A program made the position numbers and the translations under genes. Under the pieces are notes generated by a model. That model did no database searches. It saw nothing but the letters and a program-made list of their open reading frames with translations, and had not been told where the DNA came from. A DNA stretch of 64,000 nucleotides from Treponema porcinum (lineage in GTDB: Bacteria; Spirochaetota; Spirochaetia; Treponematales; Treponemataceae), in the NCBI RefSeq assembly GCF_900167145.1, contig NZ_FUWG01000006.1, positions 80,244 through 144,243 on the forward strand. The letters are read 5' to 3'. The stretch's first letter is position 1. Every line of letters starts with the position of its first letter. Shown here piece by piece: positions 28,893 to 37,040 of the stretch.

Positions 28893-28901
28893 AATTTCGT
28901 G
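28879..28901 (+). promoter_or_regulatory. Perfect inverted repeat across the secY stop codon
   Basis: CACGAAATT (28879-28887) and its exact complement (28893-28901) flank a 5-nt loop that contains most of the secY stop codon. No T run follows, so it is not a standard terminator. It could stabilise or mark a processing point of the spc-alpha transcript. Confidence 0.45.
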
Positions 28902-28922
28902 AATTAGTAGTAGAAAAAGATT

Positions 28923-29004
28923 GAGAATATGTGATATAGTACTTTTCACCGAATTGTCTCTCATTGCGAGGTGCTAAGATTCGGTGAAAAATATTCTCAG
29001 GGGG
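28923..29004 (+). promoter_or_regulatory. Nested stem-loop leader of rpmJ / alpha operon
   Basis: A perfect 12-bp inverted repeat (28943-28954 with 28979-28990) is directly extended by a second 8-bp stem (GAGAATAT 28923-28930 with ATATTCTC 28991-28998), with a 12-nt bulge on the 5' side. The outer stem ends next to the rpmJ ribosome-binding site AGGGGG (28999-29004). A TATAGT resembling a -10 (28935-28940) sits in the bulge but has no good -35. The position fits an RNA element controlling rpmJ and the alpha operon. Confidence 0.55.
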
Positions 29005-29010
29005 TCTTTT

Positions 29011-29124
29011 ATGAAAGTACGAACCAGTGTAAAACCTATCTGTGATAAGTGCAAGGTTATCAGAAGAAACGGAATTGTCCGTATCGTTTGTTCAAACCCG
29101 AAACATAAGCAGAGACAGGGCTAA
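29011..29124 (+). CDS. rpmJ: 50S ribosomal protein L36, zinc-binding form
   Basis: A 37-residue zinc-knuckle protein of the large subunit. It starts [19 protein letters not shown], with zinc ligands Cys11, Cys14, Cys27 and His32. GGGGG lies upstream, just after the nested stem-loop. rpsM follows after 10 nt. Confidence 0.95.
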   Translation: MKVRTSVKPICDKCKVIRRNGIVRIVCSNPKHKQRQG

Positions 29125-29134
29125 GGAGTAACAG

Positions 29135-29503
29135 ATGGCTCGAATTGCGGGAGTTGATATCCCTAACAAACATATAGGTATAGCATTAACTTATATCTAC
29201 GGTATCGGTCGTTCTGCAGCTGCAGAGATTTGCGCAGAAGCAAAAATTGATGCTGCAAAACTGGCTAACGATCTTACGCAGGAAGAACTTGCAGCTTTGC
29301 GTGAGATTATTGATAAAAATTACAAAGTTGAAGGCCGTCTCCGTTCAGAAATCGGTCTTAATCTGAAGCGCTTGATGGATATTGGCTGCTATCGCGGTCT
29401 TAGACACAAGAGTGGTCTTCCGGTTCGCGGACAGCGTACGCGTACTAATGCACGTACCCGTAAGGGCAAGAAGAAGACTGTTGCTAATAAGAAGAAGGCG
29501 TAA
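29135..29503 (+). CDS. rpsM: 30S ribosomal protein S13
   Basis: A 122-residue head protein contacting P-site tRNA. It has [24 protein letters not shown] at the start, the helix-two-turn-helix region, and the C-terminal signature [18 protein letters not shown] followed by a lysine-rich tail. AAGGAG is upstream. Confidence 0.97.
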   Translation: MARIAGVDIPNKHIGIALTYIYGIGRSAAAEICAEAKIDAAKLANDLTQEELAALREIIDKNYKVEGRLRSEIGLNLKRLMDIGCYRGLRHKSGLPVRGQRTRTNARTRKGKKKTVANKKKA

Positions 29504-29518
29504 GGCGGAGGATTTTCA

Positions 29519-29899
29519 ATGGCTACAGTAAAAAAGCGAAAGGAAAAGAAAAGCGTCTATGAAGGTAATGTTTACATTCAGGCGACGTTTAATAATACCA
29601 TCGTAACAATTACAGACCTGAAGGGCAATGCAATTGCATGGGCTTCTTCTGGTGGACTTGGTTTCCGCGGAGCTAAAAAATCTACTCCGTTTGCCGCTCA
29701 GACAGTTGCGGAAACAGCTGTGCAGAAGGCAGTGAGCTACGGCTTGCGTGAAGTTCATGTGTATGTAAAGGGACCGGGAATGGGTCGCGAAAATGCTATT
29801 CGTTCTCTTGGCGCTATGGGACTGAAGGTTAAATCTATCCACGATGTAACACCGATTCCTCATAACGGCTGCCGCCCTCGCAAAACACGCCGCATGTAG
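29519..29899 (+). CDS. rpsK: 30S ribosomal protein S11
   Basis: A 126-residue platform protein. It contains [33 protein letters not shown] and the C-terminal signature [24 protein letters not shown] precedes the ATG. rpsD follows after 17 nt. Confidence 0.97.
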   Translation: MATVKKRKEKKSVYEGNVYIQATFNNTIVTITDLKGNAIAWASSGGLGFRGAKKSTPFAAQTVAETAVQKAVSYGLREVHVYVKGPGMGRENAIRSLGAMGLKVKSIHDVTPIPHNGCRPRKTRRM

Positions 29900-29916
29900 T
29901 TAAGGAGACTTAGGTA

Positions 29917-30552
29917 ATGGCAAGATATACAGGTCCAGTCTGCCGTATGTGCCGTGCAGACGGAAAAAAATTGATGTTGAAGGGTACCCGCTGTATGAGC
30001 GACAAATGCCCTATGAACAAAAAACGCGGAGCACCGGGAAAAGACCCGAAAGTTCGCGCTGGAAAACGCAGTGAATATGGTCTTCAGTTGATTGAAAAGC
30101 AGAAGATCAGACGTATGTACGGTATGCTTGAAAAACAGTTCCGCCTTACTTTTGACCGCGCTCTCCGTATGCCTGGCGTAACAGGTGAAAACTTCATTCA
30201 GCTTCTTGAAAGAAGACTTGATAATGTTGTTTATAGGATGCACTATGCTGTGAGCCGTAATCAGGCCCGTCAGCTTGTTCTTCATGGTCACGTGCTTGTT
30301 AACGGAAAAAGCGTAAATATTCCGAGTTATGAAGTAAAAGTCGGCGATGTTATCGAAATCAAGGAAAAGAGCAAAAAACTGCCTGTCGTTCAGGATGCTT
30401 TGGGCGAAGTTTCTAAATCTGGAACAATGCCTTGGGTTGCTGTTGATGTAGATGCAGTAAAGGGAACTTTTGCTGCTCTTCCAAGACGCGAGGAAGTTAC
30501 TGACTTGCTGGATGTAAAAGAACAGCTTGTAGTTGAGTTCTATTCTAAATAA
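29917..30552 (+). CDS. rpsD: 30S ribosomal protein S4, zinc-binding form
   Basis: A 211-residue primary 16S binder and, in many bacteria, the autogenous regulator of the alpha operon. The N-terminal zinc knuckle has four Cys (CRMC near 9-12, Cys26, Cys31). The S4 RNA-binding domain includes RRLDNVVYRMHYAVSRNQARQLVLHGHVLVNG (about residues 100-132). It is preceded by AAGGAG and followed by rpoA. Confidence 0.97.
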   Translation: MARYTGPVCRMCRADGKKLMLKGTRCMSDKCPMNKKRGAPGKDPKVRAGKRSEYGLQLIEKQKIRRMYGMLEKQFRLTFDRALRMPGVTGENFIQLLERRLDNVVYRMHYAVSRNQARQLVLHGHVLVNGKSVNIPSYEVKVGDVIEIKEKSKKLPVVQDALGEVSKSGTMPWVAVDVDAVKGTFAALPRREEVTDLLDVKEQLVVEFYSK

Positions 30553-30561
30553 GGAGTTCCG

Positions 30562-31617
30562 ATGGCTCGCAAAAATCTGCTTAAAGGTTTTAAGAAACCG
30601 AAGGGTATTACTTTTGAGCATCTTGAGACGAATCCGAATTATGGAAAGTTTACTGCGTATCCTTTTGAAACAGGTTTCGGTACAACTGTAGGAAATACAT
30701 TGCGCCGTGTCCTTCTTTCATCTATTCAAGGATATGCGCCTACATCAATTCGTATTACATCTTACGATGCAGATGGTGTTCCTCATGTTATCTCCAGTGA
30801 ATTTGAAGCAATTCCAAATGTTTCCGAAGATACTCTGGAAATAATTAACAGTCTGAAACAGATCCGTTTGCGGCTTCCTAACGACGTAGAACAGGATACG
30901 ATTCTTTACGAATTCAAAGGACCGGGAGTTGTTAAAAGCGATGACCTTGCCAGGGAAAATCAGCTTGAAGTTATGACTAAAGATATGGTTGTCTTTACGA
31001 TGATGGAAGGCGCCAATCTGGAAATCGAAATGCAGGTTGATCTTGGCAGGGGTTACGTTCCAGCTGAAGTAAACGAGCATTATATTGAAGTTGTAGGTAC
31101 AATTCCAATGGATGCTATTTTTACTCCGGTTCCAAAGGTTAAATATTCAATTGAACCTTGTCGTGTAGGTCAGCGTAATGATTACGATAAGCTTGTGCTT
31201 GAAATTTGGACAGACGGAACAATTGCACCAGAAGATGCATTAGCCGAAGCTGCAAAGATTGCAAAAGATCATTTTTCAATCTTTGTAAACTTTAATGACA
31301 GTGATGTCGCCGGTGGTGATGAAAGTGACGAGGATGACGCAAGGATTAAAGAAATTCTTAACACTCCTGTTGAGGAACTTGAACTTTCAGTGCGCTCTTC
31401 AAACTGCTTGAAGAATGCAAATATCCGCACTATCGGTGAATTAACAAAAAAGACAGAAGATGATCTTGCAAAGACACGTAACTTTGGAAAGAAGAGTCTT
31501 GCAGAAATCAAAGAAAAGCTCCAGGAATGGGGCTTGACGCTTGGAATGACTGACTATAGTCATCTGAAGAATGCTGTCAACATAACAAAGCAGAAGGAAG
31601 AAACAGATGAATCATAG
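30562..31617 (+). CDS. rpoA: RNA polymerase alpha subunit
   Basis: A 351-residue assembly scaffold of RNA polymerase. The alpha-NTD (about 1-240) includes [22 protein letters not shown]. An acidic linker (DESDEDDA) leads to the alpha-CTD (about 272-330) with [23 protein letters not shown] and [16 protein letters not shown]. Its last 11 nt overlap rplQ. Confidence 0.97.
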   Translation: MARKNLLKGFKKPKGITFEHLETNPNYGKFTAYPFETGFGTTVGNTLRRVLLSSIQGYAPTSIRITSYDADGVPHVISSEFEAIPNVSEDTLEIINSLKQIRLRLPNDVEQDTILYEFKGPGVVKSDDLARENQLEVMTKDMVVFTMMEGANLEIEMQVDLGRGYVPAEVNEHYIEVVGTIPMDAIFTPVPKVKYSIEPCRVGQRNDYDKLVLEIWTDGTIAPEDALAEAAKIAKDHFSIFVNFNDSDVAGGDESDEDDARIKEILNTPVEELELSVRSSNCLKNANIRTIGELTKKTEDDLAKTRNFGKKSLAEIKEKLQEWGLTLGMTDYSHLKNAVNITKQKEETDES

Positions 31618-32068
31618 AAATGGTTTTAATCCGCTTTCAAGAACAACAGCACACCGCCGTGCAATGTCACGCAATATGGTAACTTCTCTCTTTAGGTTTG
31701 AGCGTATTACTACTACTAAATCTAAGGCACTTGAAGTCCGCAAGGCTGCTGAAAAATTAATTACAAGAAGCAAGGTTGATTCAGTTCACAATCGCCGCGA
31801 AGCTGCAAAATTTATTCAGGATGAAAAAATCCTCAATAAATTGTTTACGGAAATCGGTCCGCGCATGAAAGAACGCAACGGTGGTTACACTCGTGTTCTG
31901 AAACTCGGTTATCGCCAGGGTGATGCTGCTGATATGGTAATCCTTGAATTGGTAGACTATAAGCTTGAAAAAGATGCTCCGGAGGAAAAGTCCGCAGCAC
32001 CTGCAAAAAAAGCTGCAAAACCGACTGCAAAGAAAGCAGAATCAAAAGCTGCTGCAGACAAGGAGTAG
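31607..32068 (+). CDS. rplQ: 50S ribosomal protein L17, with Lys/Ala tail
   Basis: Tunnel-exit protein. The core (about residues 1-118) has [46 protein letters not shown] and the [17 protein letters not shown] signature. A tail of about 30 residues, rich in Lys, Ala and Pro, extends it to 153 residues, longer than the family average. It starts inside the end of rpoA. Confidence 0.96.
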   Translation: MNHRNGFNPLSRTTAHRRAMSRNMVTSLFRFERITTTKSKALEVRKAAEKLITRSKVDSVHNRREAAKFIQDEKILNKLFTEIGPRMKERNGGYTRVLKLGYRQGDAADMVILELVDYKLEKDAPEEKSAAPAKKAAKPTAKKAESKAAADKE

Positions 32069-32071
32069 GAT

Positions 32072-32311
32072 ATGTCTAAAAATCATCGTGGAACTGGTGT
32101 TCGCACTCTTCCTGCACGTGGAAGAGGAACTTGTCCTATCTGTAAGAAAGAGCATATAAAGGTTCTTTACGAGCAGACTATTGACGGACAGCAAGTAAAA
32201 ATCTGTAAGTATTGCAATGCTGCTTTGAAGAACAAGGCAAAGGCTGCTGCTCCTGTTGTACAGGCTGCTGCAGAAGCTCCTGCTGAGGAATCAGCACCGG
32301 CTGCTGAGTAA
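32072..32311 (+). CDS. Small zinc-ribbon protein at the end of the alpha operon
   Basis: 79 residues, function unknown. Residues about 1-20 are basic (RGTGVRTLPARGRG). A zinc ribbon is formed by CPICKK (about 21-24) and CKYCNA (about 45-48). From about 55 the protein becomes an Ala/Pro/Glu tail like those of L10 and L17 here. It lies 3 nt after rplQ and before the operon terminator, with TAGGA upstream. The basic head, zinc ribbon, ribosomal-style tail and operon position suggest a ribosome-associated protein, but this is inference. Confidence 0.85.
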   Translation: MSKNHRGTGVRTLPARGRGTCPICKKEHIKVLYEQTIDGQQVKICKYCNAALKNKAKAAAPVVQAAAEAPAEESAPAAE

Positions 32312-32326
32312 TCTTAACGGATTTGT

Positions 32327-32359
32327 AAACCGCCCATATTTTTTTCGGGCGGTTTTTTT
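32327..32359 (+). terminator. Terminator of the alpha operon
   Basis: AAACCGCCC pairs with GGGCGGTTT across a T-rich loop and is followed by a T run. It ends the tuf/S10/spc/alpha gene run. Confidence 0.9.
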
Positions 32360-32381
32360 ATTTAACAGACCTGTATGTACG

Positions 32382-32425
32382 TTTACTAAAAAAAGCAAAT
32401 TAATTATACTTAATATATTAAGTAT
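32382..32425 (+). promoter_or_regulatory. Promoter and palindromic operator of the LivK-like gene
   Basis: -35 TTTACT (32382-32387), 17 nt, -10 TATACT (32405-32410). A perfect 20-bp palindrome with half-site ATACTTAATA (32406-32425) covers the -10 and the predicted start of transcription. Such placement is typical of a repressor site. The regulator is not identifiable from the window. Confidence 0.6.
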
Positions 32426-32440
32426 TTTTTTGGAGGAATT

Positions 32441-33574
32441 ATGAAAAAAAACTTAATTTTGTTGAGTGCAGTTTGTGCGCTTGCATTAACAAGTTGTTCA
32501 AAGAAGGAATCTTCTGATGTTATTATCGGAGGAATTTTCCCTCTTTCTGGAAATGTTGCAGTTTACGGCGTTGAGTGCAAAAACGGTGTAGACCTTGCCA
32601 TCGAGGAAATCAATGCTGCCGGCGGTATCAATGGAAAGAAAGTCGTTCTGGTAAGTGAAGATGATGAAGGAAATCCTGACAAGACTGTCGTTGCTTTCAA
32701 AAAACTTACGACACGTGATGGCGTAGGAGTGGTTATCGGTTCTTTGACATCCGGCTGTACTAATGCAATTACAGCTTTGTCACAGGCAAAGAAAGTTCTT
32801 CAGCTTGCACCGGCTGCTACTGCACCGGAGATTACAAACGCCGGAAACTACGTATTCCGCGCTTGTTTTATTGATCCGTTCCAGGGAACTGTAGGCGGAA
32901 AATTTGCTGCTGATACTCTTAAGGCTAAGCGCGCAGCCGTTCTCTACGATTTGGGAAATGACTATTCAGTCGGTCTTTATGAGAATTTCGTAAAGGCTTT
33001 TGAAGGTGACGGACGCGAGATTGTTGCAGTTGATTCTTACGCTACCGGCGACAAGAACTTCAATGCGCAGCTTACAAAAATCAAAAATGCAAATCCTGAT
33101 GTTGTATATCTTCCTGACTATTATGCAACAGTTGCTTTAATTGCAAAGCAGCTGCGTGCACAGGGCATCGATACTCCGATTGTAGGTGCTGACGGTTGGG
33201 ACGGTCTTACGACTGTTGCAGGTTCTGAAGTTTTGAACGGTTTTTATTCAAATCATTATTCTGCTGATTCTACAGAGCCTGTAGTTCAGAAGTTTGTAGA
33301 AGCATTCAAAGCTAAATATAACAAAGAGCCTAATTCTTTTGCTGCTCTTGGATATGACTGCGTTTACTTAATCCGCGATGCAATGACTGCCTGCGGTTCT
33401 GAAAAAGTTGCAGATATTCGTGATGCAATGGAAAAGACTGACGGTAATTACGTTACGGGTCACCTTACGTTTGACGAAAGCCGCAATCCGGTAAAATCTG
33501 CTGTAATGCTTGAGCTTGTTCAGGATGCAGACGGTAATCTGACAACAGCATATAAGACAACCGTTAATCCGTAA
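32441..33574 (+). CDS. Branched-chain amino-acid-type ABC substrate-binding lipoprotein
   Basis: A 377-residue periplasmic binding protein of the LivJ/LivK class. The lipoprotein signal ends with LALTSC (lipid-modified Cys19). The mature part follows the family: IGGIFPLSGNVAVYG, IEEINAAGGINGKKV, the DDEGNPDKTVVAFKKL segment and VIGSLTSGCTNAI. The ligand may be a branched-chain amino acid or another small amide. GGAGG is upstream. No permease or ATPase genes are adjacent, so it is an orphan component. It has its own promoter, a palindromic operator and a terminator. Confidence 0.9.
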   Translation: MKKNLILLSAVCALALTSCSKKESSDVIIGGIFPLSGNVAVYGVECKNGVDLAIEEINAAGGINGKKVVLVSEDDEGNPDKTVVAFKKLTTRDGVGVVIGSLTSGCTNAITALSQAKKVLQLAPAATAPEITNAGNYVFRACFIDPFQGTVGGKFAADTLKAKRAAVLYDLGNDYSVGLYENFVKAFEGDGREIVAVDSYATGDKNFNAQLTKIKNANPDVVYLPDYYATVALIAKQLRAQGIDTPIVGADGWDGLTTVAGSEVLNGFYSNHYSADSTEPVVQKFVEAFKAKYNKEPNSFAALGYDCVYLIRDAMTACGSEKVADIRDAMEKTDGNYVTGHLTFDESRNPVKSAVMLELVQDADGNLTTAYKTTVNP

Positions 33575-33631
33575 GCCGGTTAGCGCATTTGCCGGAAACT
33601 TTTGTTTTTGGTGACGGCGCTATATGAACGG

Positions 33632-33680
33632 AAAACGCGTGTCCTTTGGGCGGAATGCCTTTTGGATGCGCGTTTTTTTT
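33632..33680 (+). terminator. Terminator after the LivK-like gene
   Basis: AAAACGCG..TCC pairs imperfectly with GGA..CGCGTTTT across a 20-nt loop and is followed by a run of T. It separates the lipoprotein gene from pepT. Confidence 0.75.
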
Positions 33681-33720
33681 ATAAAAAAAAGTTTGTTTTC
33701 CGGTGTTGTAATTTCCTGTC

Positions 33721-33749
33721 TTGTTAAATGAATAAAAATAAATTATTCT
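33721..33749 (+). promoter_or_regulatory. Promoter of pepT, set for a leaderless mRNA
   Basis: TTGTTA (33721-33726), 17 nt, TATTCT (33744-33749), then only 6 nt to the pepT ATG. Transcription would begin at or next to the A of the start codon. No Shine-Dalgarno is present before pepT. Confidence 0.5.
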
Positions 33750-33755
33750 TATTAT

Positions 33756-35030
33756 ATGAAAATTTTTTCAAGCAATTCTGATTTGCAGACGGTTTTATTG
33801 AACAGGTTTGTACGGTATGTACGCTGCTGGTCTGAAAGTTCAGGGGAAAATGCTGACAAGGGGATTATGCCTTCTACTAGCCAGCAGAAAGTTTTTGCAA
33901 AATCTCTTTTAACTGAAATAAAAACTGTCGGGCTGAAAAATGCGCAGCTTACGGCGGACGGATATATATATGCGGTGCTTCCTGCATCAAAAGGAATGGA
34001 GTATGTTCCGCCGTTCTGCCTTCTTGCGCATCTGGATACGGTAGATGAAGTTTCTGGAAAGGACGTTAAGCCGATTATTCACGCATCTTATGACGGTGCA
34101 AGAATTGATTTGCAGGATGGCGTTGTACTTGACGTAACGGAGGATGCGTATCTTGCACAGGCGGCCGCCGGGCGCGACACGATAATTACTTCTGACGGAA
34201 CGACGCTTCTGGGCGCGGATGATAAGGCTGGAATTGCGGAGATTGTTTCGGCACTTGAATACATTAAGTCTAACAAGGAAATCAAGCACGGTGCTATTGA
34301 GGTGATTTTTTCTCCGGACGAAGAAACCGGTCACGGAATGGACAAAGTTCCTCTTCATCTTATTAAGTCAAAATGCGCATATACTGTAGATGGCGGACAT
34401 ATAGGTCAGCTTGAAACGGAATGTTTTAATGCGTATGGTGCTGAAGTTACGTTCTGGGGAAAGGCTGCGCATACCGGCGACGCGCGCAGAACTGGAATGG
34501 TAAACGCAGTACATACTGCTGCGCGCTTTATAGAAAACATACCGTCTGGGGAACGCCCTGAAACGACAGACGGTTACGAAGGATTTTTTGCCGTTATGGA
34601 ATGTTCCGGTACTGTTGAAAAAGCGTGCGTCAAGCTGCTTCTCCGGGATTTTACCGAGCAGGGAATGGCGGGGCGTATTGAAAAAGTAAAGAAAATTGCC
34701 GTAGTGTGTGCCGATTCGTGCCGCGCAAAAGTTGATGTTTCATTCCGGCAGCAGTACAAGAATATGAAAGCCGTTCTTGATTCGGTACCGTCTGTCGTAA
34801 AAAACATTGCGGATGCGTACAGGGCTGCCGGCGTTGAACCGGTGTATACGCCTATCCGCGGAGGAACAGACGGTTCGCGGCTTACGGAGCTTGGCATTCC
34901 GACTCCGAATATTTTTACCGGCGGACATAATTACCATTCAAGGCGCGAATGGGCTTCGCTTCCGCAAATGTGCGCCGCAACTGATGTTCTTATAAATCTT
35001 GCGGCAGTTATTGTTCTGGCAAATAAATAA
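33756..35030 (+). CDS. pepT: Peptidase T (tripeptide aminopeptidase)
   Basis: A cytoplasmic zinc aminotripeptidase of family M20B, 424 residues. The metal and catalytic motifs are HLDTVD (about 90-95), GADDKAG (about 152), the Glu pair in SPDEETGHG (about 191), the Asp of YTVDGGHIG and the final His in GGHNYHS (about 398). The lid domain includes GKAAHTGDARRTGMVNAV. There is no ribosome-binding site before the ATG, but a promoter places transcription at that ATG. murA follows after 73 nt. Confidence 0.93.
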   Translation: MKIFSSNSDLQTVLLNRFVRYVRCWSESSGENADKGIMPSTSQQKVFAKSLLTEIKTVGLKNAQLTADGYIYAVLPASKGMEYVPPFCLLAHLDTVDEVSGKDVKPIIHASYDGARIDLQDGVVLDVTEDAYLAQAAAGRDTIITSDGTTLLGADDKAGIAEIVSALEYIKSNKEIKHGAIEVIFSPDEETGHGMDKVPLHLIKSKCAYTVDGGHIGQLETECFNAYGAEVTFWGKAAHTGDARRTGMVNAVHTAARFIENIPSGERPETTDGYEGFFAVMECSGTVEKACVKLLLRDFTEQGMAGRIEKVKKIAVVCADSCRAKVDVSFRQQYKNMKAVLDSVPSVVKNIADAYRAAGVEPVYTPIRGGTDGSRLTELGIPTPNIFTGGHNYHSRREWASLPQMCAATDVLINLAAVIVLANK

Positions 35031-35103
35031 TTTTTAATAGATAAAGTGCGGAGTCTTTTTGTACGGCAGAATAATGCTGGAAAAGATTTTGCAGGGTGGG
35101 AAA

Positions 35104-36387
35104 ATGCATGAATATCTAATTGAGGGTGGATTTCCGATAAAGGGGTCAATCCGTGCCTGCGGAAATAAAAATGCTGCGCTTCCGTGTATTGCGGCGGCGC
35201 TTTTGACTGACGAAACGGTTATTCTTCACAATATTCCGGAGATTGAAGATACGTCGGTTATGCTGAATATCCTGCAATCGTTCGGAGCAAAGGCAACGAA
35301 TATAGGAAAGCACAGTTGGAAAATCGAGGCGCAGAATATTCAGCCGGTCTGTATACCGTCCGCACTTTCTAAGAAAATCCGCGCGTCAATTCTTTTTGCA
35401 GGACCGATGCTGGCGCGTTGTGGAAAGGCGGAGATGCTTCCGCCGGGAGGTGATGTTATAGGAAAACGCCGCCTTGATACGCATTTTTTTGCGCTTGAAC
35501 AGCTTGGCGCACGCGTAAAAATAAACGGGCATTTTTCATTTACGGCAAACAAGCTTATCGGGGCGGATATTTTTCTTGATGAATGTTCCGTAACGGCTAC
35601 GGAGAATGCTGTTATGGCGGCGGTTCTTGCGGAGGGTGAAACGGTCATTACAAATGCCGCAAGCGAGCCGCATATTCAGGATTTGTGCAATATGCTAAAT
35701 GCAATGGGGGCGCATATATCTGGAATTGGAAGCAATATATTGAAAATTTCCGGCGTAAAAAAGCTTCATTCCTGCGAATTTACTATTGGTCCTGATTATA
35801 TGGAAATTGGTTCGTTCATCGGTCTTGCTGCCGCTACAAAAGGCAGCATTACGATAGAAGGCGTGGAAAATCTTGATTTGCGTCCGCTGAAAACAGGATT
35901 TGCAAAACTCGGAATTACCTGGACTCAGGAGGGTGACAGCATTTGCGTGTCTTCCATTCAGGAAATGAAGACGAATGCCGACGTGGGAACAAAAATTCCT
36001 AAAATAGATGATTCACCTTGGCCGGGATTTCCGCCTGATTTAACAAGCATTATGACGGTCGTTGCAACGCAGGTTGAAGGAACTGTCCTGATTTTTGAAA
36101 AAATGTTTGAGTCACGTATGTTCTTTGTAGACAAGCTTATCAATATGGGGGCGCAGATTACGTTGTGCGATCCTCACCGCGCCGTTGTGTCCGGACCTTC
36201 CGTACTTCACGGAGATCATCTTGTTTCTCCAGACGTACGCGCCGGAATGGCAATGGTGATTGCCGCAATGATAGCTCACGGTGAAAGCCGGATAAGCAAT
36301 GTCTACCAGATTGAGCGCGGTTACGAAAATCTTGTTGAGCGTCTTCGTGTACTTGGTGCTCATATTACGAAAATCAGCGTAGAATGA
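35104..36387 (+). CDS. murA: UDP-N-acetylglucosamine 1-carboxyvinyltransferase, Cys-to-Asp form
   Basis: The first committed step of peptidoglycan synthesis: enolpyruvyl transfer from PEP to UDP-GlcNAc in the cytoplasm. 427 residues with the catalytic Lys22 in CGNKNAA and the FPPDLTSIM segment with the conserved Asp. The active-site loop reads PPGGDVIG, so the usual Cys (E. coli Cys115) is Asp117 here. Cys-to-Asp enzymes are active but not alkylated by fosfomycin. The start at 35104 has GGGTGGG upstream; an in-frame TTG and ATG further upstream lack such a site. Confidence 0.95.
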   Translation: MHEYLIEGGFPIKGSIRACGNKNAALPCIAAALLTDETVILHNIPEIEDTSVMLNILQSFGAKATNIGKHSWKIEAQNIQPVCIPSALSKKIRASILFAGPMLARCGKAEMLPPGGDVIGKRRLDTHFFALEQLGARVKINGHFSFTANKLIGADIFLDECSVTATENAVMAAVLAEGETVITNAASEPHIQDLCNMLNAMGAHISGIGSNILKISGVKKLHSCEFTIGPDYMEIGSFIGLAAATKGSITIEGVENLDLRPLKTGFAKLGITWTQEGDSICVSSIQEMKTNADVGTKIPKIDDSPWPGFPPDLTSIMTVVATQVEGTVLIFEKMFESRMFFVDKLINMGAQITLCDPHRAVVSGPSVLHGDHLVSPDVRAGMAMVIAAMIAHGESRISNVYQIERGYENLVERLRVLGAHITKISVE

Positions 36388-36421
36388 TAATTGATGTAAA
36401 AAATCAATGCAAAATTCAATG

Positions 36422-36450
36422 TAGACAATGCTAATTTGATGGAATATAAT
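36422..36450 (+). promoter_or_regulatory. Promoter of the envelope cluster, TAGACA-N17-TATAAT
   Basis: -35 TAGACA (36422-36427), 17 nt, perfect -10 TATAAT (36445-36450). The predicted start is near 36457, giving a leader of about 110 nt before the first gene at 36570. Confidence 0.65.
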
Positions 36451-36569
36451 ATTGTGTTAGAAGAAAAAACGTGCAGAAATTACAGTGTGCTATTTTTTCT
36501 AATCAACAGTTTCGGCTTGATAACCGCTTTTGCGGAAATAATAATTACTATTCTTATAAGTGGAGTGCT

Positions 36570-37040
36570 ATGAAAAAAATTATTTTGGTACTGATTTCGC
36601 TGTATGTTTCCTGTACGTTGTTTGCGCAGTCTGCTGATTTTATTACTGAATTGATTTCTTCTGAGAAAGTTACTTTCGGGCAGTTCTGCTATTTTTCTGC
36701 AATCTATCAGAACCTTGTTTCTGAAGATGCATCTGAAACTGATGCGGTAAATGCCTTTTTTGAACTGGGCTATCTTCCTGCAGGTGTTGACGAAAATACG
36801 TTTATTACTTATGAACAGGCATCACGTATTTTTGTCGGATTTTGGAATATAAAAGGCGGATTGTTCTACAGGCTGTCAGGAAAGAGCGGTCGTTATGCGT
36901 TCAAACAGTTCAAGGCAGACGGAATTATTCCTGCAAAAATTGATCCCGGTATGATTCCGGGCGGAACGGATATTCTGAATATTTACACGATGGGTGATAT
37001 TCGCTATGCGTCCGCGGCAAAAAAAGGAGATGCGCAATGA
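36570..37040 (+). CDS. Small secreted protein, unknown function
   Basis: 156 residues with an N-terminal signal peptide (KKIILVLISLYVSCTLFAQ, cleavage near residue 19). The mature part is about 135 residues, has no motif I can name, and ends IYTMGDIRYASAAKKGDAQ. The segment FELGYLPAGVDENTFITYEQASRIF has a weak resemblance to S-layer-homology repeats, too weak to assign. GTGGAG lies upstream of the chosen ATG; an in-frame ATG 99 nt upstream would destroy the signal peptide. Its stop overlaps the next gene by 4 nt, implying coupled expression with the beta-barrel protein. Confidence 0.8.
   Translation: MKKIILVLISLYVSCTLFAQSADFITELISSEKVTFGQFCYFSAIYQNLVSEDASETDAVNAFFELGYLPAGVDENTFITYEQASRIFVGFWNIKGGLFYRLSGKSGRYAFKQFKADGIIPAKIDPGMIPGGTDILNIYTMGDIRYASAAKKGDAQ

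Noticed and set aside
36570..37040. S-layer-homology protein
   Set aside because: Only one weak SLH-like stretch is visible; the spacing and conserved residues of true SLH repeats are missing.
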